DNA from: Hemicordylus capensis
Lineage: Eukaryota > Chordata > Lepidosauria > Squamata > Cordylidae
Assembly (NCBI RefSeq): GCF_027244095.1
Contig: NC_069662.1
Span: forward strand, 18,254,501 to 18,318,500
Length of the DNA: 64,000 nucleotides
Direction: 5' to 3'
Each line of letters opens with the position of its first letter. Within the stretch, counting starts at the first letter, position 1. Below, piece after piece: positions 22,601-30,631 of this stretch. The position numbers and the translations under genes are program-made. The notes under the pieces were generated by a model, which was not told where the DNA came from, did not search any database, and saw only the letters and a program-made list of their open reading frames with translations.

Positions 22601-23501
22601 ATTCCTGTCTGGAAGACAGGATCCTCCATTCAATTAATACATCTGCATTTCAGAAACAGGAATGCAGAATGGTCTGGGGTTCTGAAACGGGGTGTATTTT
22701 GCAGTCTTGAACAGAAGTTCCATCCTAATGCAGAATAATAGTTAATGGGGCTATTCCCATGAGCAGCAAAAATCGGGCTAGGAATGCCTAGCCTGATTTT
22801 GGCTGCTCGTGTAAACCACCGGCCTTGCAGGCGAGCCTGGTGGCTTACAAGCAGCTAGCCCGCTTAGTTAGCCTGCCCCTTAAACTGGGTTTGCGGAGCG
22901 CTCACTCTGCAAACCCGGTTTTTAAAATCGTGAGTAGCTGCGGCGTGGCTCCGTGCCGCAGCTATTTATAAGTAGACCTCCGGCCGGGAGGCTGAAAAGC
23001 AGCTTGCTGGCACGGGGGTCTCTCCAGACCCCTGCTCATGCAAGGCATACTGGAGCTTCTGAGGGCCTCATGGCCCCCAAACTCCCTAACCCTGGCCAGC
23101 TCCATGACGGAGACGGCAGTTGTGTGGGCAGCTGCTGCGGCCGCCCAGAGCAGACTGCTGCTCATGTGTGGGGAGAGCGGGCTAAGCCCGCTCTCCCCGC
23201 AAACTCCCTCGAGGCCCTTCTCCGTAATCGTGAGAAGATCCTCAATATCTGAAGGATCCCTTCCTTGGTTCTGTCCCTCCTGCAGTCCTATACCCAAATA
23301 GCTTCCACCATAGTTGGCATGGTCTCCAGGGCTCCCCAAGAAAAGCTTCTCCAACATGTCAGCAGCCTTCGCATCCCCAAGCAGTAGATGCGCATCGTAG
23401 CGGAAGTATGCAGCAGCATCTGGCCAGCAACGGAGGCATGCACCACCCAGCTGCACAGACAGGGCGCAGGCCAGCAACCCCAGCAGAGATGCCTTCGCCA
23501 T
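11152..23501 (-). CDS. IZUMO-family sperm membrane protein with Tyr-x-Asn tail, no clear human ortholog
   Basis: IZUMO-family proteins sit on the sperm head and act in sperm-egg binding or fusion. Exons on the minus strand are 23501-23294, 20204-20130, 18666-18577, 17093-17076, 14942-14853, 13603-13537 and 11470-11152. All have AG/GT borders; phases are 1,1,1,1,1,2. The sum is 867 bases, 288 residues plus stop. Residues 1-20 are a signal peptide; the mature end starts ACLRCW (C22, C25), the family's first Cys-x-x-Cys. Residues 70-124 are charged and helical. ICSLSC (126-130) is the Cys-x3-Cys micro-exon. CTNCRVLKASCNDAIIC (143-159) is the hinge. Residues 164-182 are a membrane helix. The tail of about 105 residues is Lys/Glu-, then Ser/Glu-, then Pro-rich, with YYNV and three YENI motifs. 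No Ig exon was found, unlike IZUMO1. A second in-frame Met lies 45 bases upstream, but the chosen one starts the signal peptide and matches the IZUMO3 start (MAK). It could also be a TMEM95-like or diverged IZUMO1-like gene. Confidence 0.85.
12178..13480 (-). mobile_element. CR1 LINE, 3' part, in an intron of the IZUMO-like gene
   Basis: Translated on minus it gives reverse-transcriptase C-terminal text of the CR1 clade: RDLGVMVDSSLKMLTQCAVA, YKTMVRPHLEYCVQFWSPHL and VELEKVQKRATKMI. The 3' end reads GGGCCTGATTCAGCAGGGCT. A SINE interrupts it at about 12665-12905, and its frame is broken several times. Confidence 0.9.
12665..12905 (-). mobile_element. MIR-like CORE SINE inside the CR1 LINE
   Basis: In reverse: tRNA-like head with GTGGTTAGAGTGCTGGACTA and GTTCAAATCCCCATTCAGCC, then GGGCCAGTCACTTCTCTCTC, then a tail GGGCTCCTTGGAGGAAGAGC. 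Confidence 0.85.
13672..13862 (-). mobile_element. tRNA-headed Sauria-type SINE
   Basis: Reads in reverse: tRNA-like head with AGTGGTAGAGCATCTGCTTG, body GCTTCTGCCAGTCAATGTAG, end AAGCAGCTTCCTATGTA. Confidence 0.8.
14450..14558. mobile_element. hAT-type foldback MITE
   Basis: GGGCTTCCCAACCGTGGG at the left; ACTATAACACCCATCACC and GGAGTTGTAGCGCAACAACA in the arms. Confidence 0.65.
14568..14755 (-). mobile_element. MIR-like CORE SINE
   Basis: TATCCCACTGTTTCTGAAAG at its end and CACAACAACCCTATGAGGCA in its core, in reverse. Confidence 0.65.
14817..14844 (+). repeat. (GGA)n microsatellite beside exon 5 of the IZUMO-like gene
   Basis: Eight or so GGA units, 9 bases from the splice donor at 14853. 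Confidence 0.9.
14978..15112. mobile_element. hAT-type foldback MITE
   Basis: AGGGGTTCCCATCCTTGAG and TGTGGGGAACCGAGGCT at the ends; arms CCACAACTCCTATCATCCCC and GGGGATGATGGGAGTTGT. Confidence 0.75.
15165..15385 (-). mobile_element. MIR-like CORE SINE
   Basis: Reverse copy with CCTCCAAAATTGCTCAGAAT in the tail, ACAACCACCTTGTGGGTTAG in the core and a worn tRNA-like head. Confidence 0.65.
15915..16008. mobile_element. Worn hAT-type MITE
   Basis: GGTCCCCAGATGTTGCAG, CACCTCCCACCTGCCC and GGAGGCCCCAGGTTGTGA remain; the second arm is short. Confidence 0.5.
16012..16560 (-). mobile_element. R4-like LINE, 3' end
   Basis: On minus it translates to PVVIGALGAVPKDLEEHLNT and QLQKAALLGTAYIL, the C-terminal part of R4/Dong-type LINEs. 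It is followed by a 3'UTR with CAGTCAATAACACCTGTCTG that matches the copy at 36420-36660. Confidence 0.75.
16562..16612 (+). repeat. (ATT)n microsatellite
   Basis: About 16 ATT units between the R4-like LINE and a SINE. Confidence 0.95.
16613..16815 (-). mobile_element. MIR-like CORE SINE
   Basis: Well kept: reverse of GTGTAGTGGTTAGAGTGCTG, GAGTTCAAGTCCCCATTCAG, GGGCCAGTCACTTCTCTCTC and CCTTGGAGGAAGAGTGGGAT. Confidence 0.85.
17855..18090 (-). mobile_element. tRNA-derived SINE (GGTTCGAATCC type)
   Basis: In reverse a head with B box GTCGGTTCGAATCCCTGC, then ATATAAGAAGATGCTGAAAG and CAGGAGTCGATACCGACTCG. Same family as 19765-19925 and 31990-32520. Confidence 0.75.
18855..19087 (+). mobile_element. 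CR1 LINE 3' end
   Basis: TCTATCAATGGCTACTAGTC through GGGCCTGATCCAGCAGGACT and CCTTATGTTATG, the forward form of the CR1 end at 12178. Confidence 0.85.
19088..19300 (+). mobile_element. MIR-like CORE SINE
   Basis: GTAGTGGTTAGAGTGCTGGA, GGGTTCAAATTCCCATTCAG, GGCCATTCACTTCTCTCTCA and GGGCTCCTTGGAGGAAGAGC in order. Confidence 0.88.
19300..19420 (+). mobile_element. L2-like LINE tail
   Basis: TTAGATTGTGAGCCCTTTTG, then GTAAACCGCCCTGAGCCATT and GGGCGGTATATAAATTG, ending in TAA repeats. Confidence 0.75.
19450..19765 (+). mobile_element. R4-like LINE reverse-transcriptase fragment
   Basis: Translates to INHLLYMDDLKLYGKSQSEI (YMDD catalytic box), GIELPNGSNIKNLEEKEHYK and YLGILQAD, typical of the R4 branch. 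It is broken soon after. Confidence 0.8.
19765..19925 (+). mobile_element. tRNA-derived SINE, body and tail
   Basis: GAAAGGCATCATCTCACACT, GGCAATGGTAAACCCCTCCT and GGAGTTGGCACTGACTCAAG; the tRNA-like head is missing where it meets the R4-like LINE. Confidence 0.7.
20405..20528. mobile_element. hAT-type foldback MITE
   Basis: Arms CTACAACTCCCATCATCCCC and GGGGATGATGGGAGCCGTAG; right end TTCGAGAACCCTG. Confidence 0.75.
21582..22154. mobile_element. Non-autonomous hAT element, CAGGGGC ends
   Basis: Flanked by exact 8-base duplications ATTCTGGC (21574-21581, 22155-22162). The left end CAGGGGCACAGCGAG mirrors the right end GACGCTACGCTCATG. The inside is GC-rich and partly inverted (CGCTTTTTATCTTGGCCTCC against GGAGGCCAACAGATAAAAAA). 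Confidence 0.85.
22325..22515 (-). mobile_element. tRNA-headed Sauria-type SINE
   Basis: Reverse: TGTAGCTCAGTGGAAGGGCA head, GCAGCTGCCAGTCAGAGTAA body, GAGGCAGCTTCCTATGTTAT end. Confidence 0.82.
22740..23240. mobile_element. Possible DNA-transposon remnant(s), GC-rich
   Basis: Starts GGGGCTATTCCCATGAGCAG, with short internal palindromes (CGGGCTAGGAATGCCTAGCC; GGAGAGCGGGCTAAGCCCGC) and repeats of AATCGTGAG. It ends about 50 bases from exon 1 of the IZUMO-like gene. Class not settled. Confidence 0.4.
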
Positions 23502-23748
23502 GGAAACCAGAAAAAAACCAGCCACTTCCTGTCCAGGCTCTGACATCAGTTCATGTTCTACTCCAGTCTCCTTGTCTGCTTCTTACATCATTTCCTGTTC
23601 TACTTCTGGCATCACAGAGACACTTGTCAACCACATTGTCTATTTACCTTCTTGCCTTGGCAACATTTCTCATTGTCATGGAAGTCGTCTTGCCAGCAGT
23701 TCCTGACTTAAGGGAGAAGGTTGTCTCAGCTATAGGGAGGCAGTTGCC
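23502..23748. promoter_or_regulatory. Bidirectional promoter of the IZUMO-like gene and IZUMO3
   Basis: These 247 bases separate two divergent start codons. Palindromes like the RFX X-box lie at 23651-23664 (CTTGCCTTGGCAAC) and across both start codons: 23743-23756 (GTTGCCATGGCAAA) and 23494-23507 (TTCGCCATGGAAAC). TGACATCA at 23541-23548 is one base off a CRE. Two near copies of an ACATCAnTTCnTGTTCTAC block lie near 23543 and 23585. RFX2 and CREM are known drivers of spermatid genes. A testis promoter is inferred; CCATGG at the two starts could be Kozak context only. Confidence 0.6.
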
Positions 23749-26700
23749 ATGGCAAAGATGCTCCCATTCCTGCTGGCCTTCCCCTTGTTGCTCTTCCAAG
23801 TGGCGCCTGGTTGTCTTCATTGTGACCGCCGTTTCTTGGACACTGTGACCACCCTGTTGGTGGAAACGCTGCCAGTACAAGTACCCAACCGTCACGCCCT
23901 AATAGAACGGCATATCCAGGCCTTGAGTGGCCTGCATGGCACATTCCTCCGGAAGAAATACGAGCGAGTGCTGGGTGAGAGCTGAAGCATCAGCAGGGTT
24001 GGGGGAGCTGAGGGAGAGGTCTGTGGGGCTGGGACCCAAGGGGGTTACACCTGCAAATGTATCTTTGCAGATGTCCGAGGAGTCATGTCCCTCAAATCTA
24101 ACATTATCTCCCAGTTGCGTGAGATCAAGAAGAAGCCTTGGAAAGGTAAGTAGGAGAAGGGAGGAAACTGGGTATAGTGATTATATATGAGACTGGGCAT
24201 AAACTATGCACCTCCTCAGACCATCTTACACCAACCTTCCACTTGAATGCTATGAAGCGACTCACTCTTGAAAATCCAAGATATATTTAGACTGCTTCCC
24301 TAAACCAGGAGAGGCCAGTCTGAGGCTCTCCAGCTGTTGCTGGACTGCAACACCCATTACCCCTAGCCAAACATTGCAGGTGGGGATGATGGGAGTTGTA
24401 GTCCAACAGCTGGAGAGCCTCTGGTTGGCCACCCCCACACTACACTTTGAAATTTTGATCTACCATACTCCATAACCCAAGATGAAAATAAGCCCAACTT
24501 TTGACTCTCCCACCAAGCCAAATGAGTCCACTGGCCATGTGAGGTGGGCTACCGGGGCCTCAAGAAACCTGGATTTGAAGGCAGCCTGGGACTACAAAAA
24601 TGAGGCTGTTGTCAAGCAAATGGCAAGTGACCAGGGGCCTAACTATAATAGGGCAAGGGGAGACAGTTGTCTGGGGCCCCACTGCCTTGGGGGGACCCTC
24701 AGAGGCAAGTCACATGACTGACTCCCCCAGCCGCACACCCGACTGGGCTTCCTTCCATTGTATTCATCCTCCGAAATTGATGTGAGTGTTAAGACCTGGA
24801 GCTACCCGAACAGCATGTCTTTCTCTAGTACCATTAAATGACTTGCATCGTCCACAACTGAGCTTGGGGGAGGGGACAGGGGGGCATTTTAAAATCTTGT
24901 CTCTGGGCCCACTCCAACCTTGCTACGCCCCTGCAAGTGACATTCAGCTAGATGTCAAGCCAGACAGGCCCTGGGGGAGGTCAGCAAAACCAGGACAGAT
25001 ACTGTAAGCATTTCCTCCAAGTTTATTCCTAATCCAAAAAGTGAGCCAACGCTTTTGCTTTGAGCAGTAGTCCAGCTTCTGTCTGTTGTGTTGCTGGCAC
25101 TGGAGCTGTACTTGGGCGGGGGGGGGAGGCAAACTTCCCACCAGGGTTGTAACAGGGAGTCCCAGATGTTGTTGACTACGGTTCCCAGCATCCTCAGCTG
25201 CAATGGCCACTGGCTGGGGATTATGGGAGTTGTAGTCAACATCCGGGAATCCCTGTTACAGGGAACACTGCTTCCCACCAGTGTATAACCCAACTCCTTT
25301 AAACAAAAATCTCTCTCTCTCTCTCTCTCTCTCGTTGGTATGACTGTACTTCTCCCTCCTCCCTTAGGGGTCTTCCTGTGGCAGCTTTCCATGTACCACT
25401 TCAGGACATCGCTGCGAAAGCACATGCAAGAGGCGCTGGAACAATTTGCTGATCTAGGTACCATCTTTGCCACGACAGGCAATGGGCAACTGAGCTGGGA
25501 AAGGCTGGGGTTGGATGGGAAGCCAGACAATGGGACTCCCAGCATGCTTTGCTCTAACCCAGTTTGTGGTCACATTTGTCTCTTCCACAGGGGCTTTTGG
25601 CTGAATTTGTTTCAGCTTGCTGTTTGCCTTCCGTTTTCATAATCTCTGTGGTTTTTATCTGGGGTTTTTTGGTACGGCTGTGGTGTTCTTTGTTCTGTTG
25701 TAAGATGTCCTGTGAAGTGTTGCATCTGAAAAGCAGGATATCATTTAGTGTATGGATTAACAAATAAACAAATAATCTACTGGATTAAAACTCACTTGCC
25801 TCTACCAGGGCTCCTAAATCTCAGCCTACTTCTCAGTTTATCTGTTCAAGGTTGCCACATTGTATGCTCATTGCTAGCCAAGGAAGACCTCTGAATTGTG
25901 TCTCTCTCTAAGGGTCCCTGTAGATGGCAATAAATTCAGTGCCTCATTTTACAGACTGTACACACATTCCCATATGTTTTTGCACTCTTTGCTATCAATA
26001 TCCTTTTTCTTCGGCCACACGCTGATCAGAGAGACCTCGTGTGATTTTTCACAGCTCTGCCTGCTGGCCAGTGCATATATTCAAATAACCTATTCCCTTT
26101 TCAATGCTACTGTTGTGGTGACTGCAGATTCTTCTCAGAATGCAAGCAATGACCAGCAGGTGGCATTGCAAAAATTACACAATGTCAGCATGTGACCAGA
26201 GAATAAGAGCCTGATAGGATGAAATGCAAAAGCCTATGGAAACATGTGTACAGCCGATAAGGTGGCGCTTTGAACTTGCACAGAAGCTTTCGACATTGCA
26301 CAGTTTATTATCATCTGGAAGGACCCCAAATCAAGAGGCTGCTCTTGAAGATTATCTGGAAAAGTCAGCTAGTGCAAAACGCAGCAGCCTGGGTTCTTTC
26401 CAGAATTGCCCTTTGGAATCGTATGATTTCCATTTTAAAAGAGCTGCATTGGCTGCCAATTTGTTTCTGGGTCCAATTCAAGGTGCTGGTTTTGACCATT
26501 AAAACCCCTAGCAGTTTGCACTGTAGATATTTGAGGACTGTTTTCTCCCAAATATTTCTGCCCACCTAACAAGGTCACTGGGGGAGGGTCTGCTCCATGT
26601 GTCAACACTGGAAGAGGTTGGGTTGATGTTGTCTGCAGGACAGGGTCTTCTCAGTGGTTGGCCCCCTTTCCGGCACACCCTTCCTTGGGATATTTGTTCG

Positions 26701-29700
26701 TAGCCCTCCCTCACTGCCGTCAGGGGTTGAGTAAATACTATTTTTGTTTGTCCAGGTTTTTGGCTGTTAGGAGGTCATGCTGTGTTCCGTACTTCTGCTG
26801 ACCGTGCCTTGTTGTATTTAATTACTTTTTAATTGTGTTTTATTCATTATTATTATTTTATGACTTTTTCTTGCTTACTATTTTTCTTCTATGCCACCTT
26901 GGGGGTATGCTTATATGAAAGGAAGCATAAAGATATAACTATAAATAAAACGAATCCTCTTTCTCTTCTTCCGTTCTCACCCCGCCGCTCAGCTTGTTCC
27001 GAAGATTGTAGTAAGTATGAGACATCCCCAGTTCTGACGCCACCTCCGAATCCTTCCCCCACCATTACCCCATTTCTTCCAGCCAGTCCGTACAGCCTCC
27101 TGGAAAGGCCCTGGGCCCCATACCTGACGCTCTTCCTTCCATAGCAGTGACTGAGGGCCCTGTCCTGGATTGCTGGTCCTGCCTACGCATCAGCGCCCAG
27201 TGCTTTGATGGGGAGCTTTGTGGAGGTATGGCCAGGGATGGGAAGCAAGGCTACAGGGCTGGTCCAAGATATTTTGCTGCTTGAGGGCAACATGATGCCC
27301 ACCCCCTACCCCCATCAGCAGACGGGTGCTCAGCCATCTTAGGCCATGCTGTCAAGGCTGCAACTGTGGCATCTGAATGCTCTCAGAATAGGCCTCCACT
27401 CCAGGAGGGGTGTTCTTACATCATGTTGGAGGGTGGCAAGTGGCAAATGAAGAGGGAGCACCCCAGCAGGCTGCGTAGGGATGGAGAGCCGGTTTTGTGG
27501 TAGCAAGCTTGAATTGTCCCCTCACTAAGCAGAGTTTGCCCTGGTTTGCATCTGTCTGCTGTAAGATATTCCCCCTCGAGTGAGGGTTCTCAACCTGCGG
27601 CACTCCAGATGTTGCTGAACTACAACTCCCATCCTCCCTAGCCACAATAAAGTGTAGCTGGAGATGATGGGAGTTGTAGTTCTGCAACATCTGGAGTACC
27701 ACAGGTTAGGAAAACCCTGCTCTAGGGGATGGAGCCGCAGCTCAGTGATAGAGCATCTGCAATGCATTCAGGTCACAGGTTCAATCCCAGGCATCTCCAG
27801 GTAGGTCTGGGAAAGACTCCTGTCCGAAACCTTGGAGATCCACTGCCAGTCAGTGTTGACAATACTGATACTAGATGGACCAAGTGACTGACTTGGTATA
27901 AGGCAGCTTCATAGGAACCTAGGAAGCTGCCATATACTGAGTCAAACCATTGGTCCATCTAGCTCAGTATTGTCTACACAGACTGGCAGCAGCTTCTCCA
28001 AGGTTGCAGCCAGATTTTTTCTCTGCCCTATCTTGGAGATGCTGCCAGGGAGGGAACTTGAAACTTTTTGCTCCTCCCAGAGCAGCTCCATCCCCTGAGG
28101 GGAATATCTTGCCGTGCTCACACTTCTAGTCTCCCATTCATATGCAACCAGAGCAGACCCTGCTTAGCATGTTCCTAAGAGCATGTCCTGGTGAGGTGAG
28201 GAATGGCTCTGGCGTTGGTCAGCAGGGAGGCCTATGGGGGTGGTGTCCACACTGGCAGGGGACTGGCACTCACCACCCCGTGCACTCCTCCTCACACCGA
28301 CCCCACCTGATGCAGCCGCCTCAGCCTGTCTGGCTACCCCAGACAGGTGCTTGCAGGTTCTTCCACCTGATTTCGAACTAGTGGCTTCTTTGGGGGGCTT
28401 AAAGTACTGCTTAAAGTGTTGAACTTAGACTGGGGAGAGTGATGTTGCATCCCCATGCCACTCAGAGCTCCTTGAAGGAAGAGTTGGGTAGAACATTGAG
28501 AAATAAATAATAGCTTTGGGAGAGGGATGTATTTGACCTCCTCCAGCTTTGGGGGAGTGAGACTACCTTCCACTCCACATTTCTGGGGATCATTTCTATC
28601 TCATTTAAGGCAAAATATTTATCTTTCTTGCCTGGTAGTTTTGCAGATGAGGCCATATTGATAACCTATCCATCCTGATTTAATTTAAACTAGCTGGTCC
28701 GAGTGCAGAGCATCTGCATCTCTAGTTCTCCTCCTCCATTCCCCCACCCTGGTTCTCAGCCCTTCCCCATCCCTCTTGGCTCTCCCCTTCAACTCTTCCC
28801 CTGTTCTCGGCCCATTTTGGCCACCACTTTCCCACCCCCCTGATGCTTTCCTGCCCCCCTGCTTCCTCCACCACCACCACCCCACTGCTACCCCACTTCC
28901 CCCCACTGCTGTCTCCCCCGCCGCTTTCCTGCTCCTCCCCTCCCCCACCACCACTTTCCCGCCTCCCCAGCCACCGCTTTCCCCAGCACCACTTTCTCCC
29001 GGCCATCCATCCATTAGCCTGCCTATTTGCTTTATCCCTGGCAGCTCACTCACGAACTCTCGCGAGAGCTGCCACACATGGGAGTAGCGATGGGTACGTT
29101 TAAGAGAATTATATAGTGAGAGATGTTTACGTGAGGAGGGAATCCCAGGATACTTCACCCACTACCCTTGCCTGAGTTGCTTTGGCCATTCATAGATGTG
29201 TGTTTCTCTATGGAACTGTAAACCCCAACTGCTGTAAATTAACACAGTGTTTCTGTTACCCCCACAGTGGAAGACAGACATCTTGCAGAATACAAAGAGG
29301 TCGTTCTTTACGTGTTCCTTGTCTGCGAGTCAGTGCTGACTAGCTCTGCTGTCCTTATGTGAGTAGATGGCTCTACCAGATACCTTCACTTTCCCATGGA
29401 ATGCAGGAATCCACACTTCTCGGTTTCCTCATCCATCTCTCTATACTTGCCTTGCTTCCCAAAGAACCCACAAGGCATTCATTCCACATGTTCTATTATT
29501 ATTCATAAGGCCATGCTTTCCACTTAAAGAACCCAAGAGTGGTTGCTGCCCACATTTCCAAATCACCTGACCCACAGCTGCCTGTATTCCACATTTCACC
29601 AGGGGGCTTTCCATACAAGCATGGAATGTAGCGTAGAATTCAGATTTCTGGGATTATCAGTTTATCTTTTTAAAGCAAGTTTCTGGCCCTCATGTTTCCA

Positions 29701-30580
29701 GAGAAAACTTAGGGATATCTTCATGGCCATAACCTCCTGCCCATATCGAGGATCTCAGTATTCATGCGGGTTCCGTTCCGTGGTTGTACTGCGGATACCA
29801 AATAAAAACCGCGTAAATCAAATAAATAAATAAATACGGATACTGCGAATATCAAGGCATTGGGTGAATGGGGAATTGGGTGTTAAATTCCTGGAAAATA
29901 AGGAAAAAATGCTGATTTTTGGTAAAATGGGAGGGCACAGCTTCGCTACACCCCCCTCCCATGTTGCACTGTGCCTCCAGAATGCCCAGAAATCGGCTGG
30001 AAATCGCCATTGAGGGTGTTTTTGTTTTTTTTAAGGGAGCCATTTTGTGGCTCTGAGAAACAAAATGGCAGCTGGAAATGACCTCTGCAGTAATTTCCGG
30101 CCACCTCCAACCCGCAGATACACGAGGTCGACATGGGTGTCTTAAGAAACATTCAGTGTTTCTCAAGCAGTGGAACAAGACCTCTTTGGGGCATGGGTAG
30201 AAGATATCTACTTTTCCAGCTGAGGCCCTTGGTATTAAAGAGAACATCTCCTTCACCATGAGTCCCACCGCCCACTGAGGTCATCCGGAGAGGTTCGTCT
30301 GCAGTTGCCACCAGCTCATCTGGTGGCTACACAGGGACGGGGCCTTCTCTGTTGCTGCCCCAAGACTCTGGGAAGCACTTCCTACTGAAATAAGAGCTTC
30401 CCCTTCTCTGACAGCTTTTAAAAAGTCTTTAAATATACATTTATTCACCCAAGCTTTTTAACTAGACTTGTGGTTATAAATTGTTTTAAGGTTTTCATTT
30501 TTTAATCTGTTTTATGTTGTAGTAAAGCACCCAGAGATGGAAGTTAGGGGCAGTCTATAAATTTGAAAAATAACATTAGA

Positions 30581-30631
<51 letters not shown>

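Noticed and set aside
22962-23546. A 194-codon open frame on minus taken as one exon
   Set aside because: Only its first part (to 23294) is coding for the IZUMO-like gene. A GT donor there joins in phase to a 75-base exon, and the rest runs into a probable transposon remnant.
28722-29158. Gly/Arg-rich or Pro-rich long open frames around 28700-29150 and 41055-41510
   Set aside because: They come from strand-biased repeat text of the CTAGCTG family with no splice or start context.
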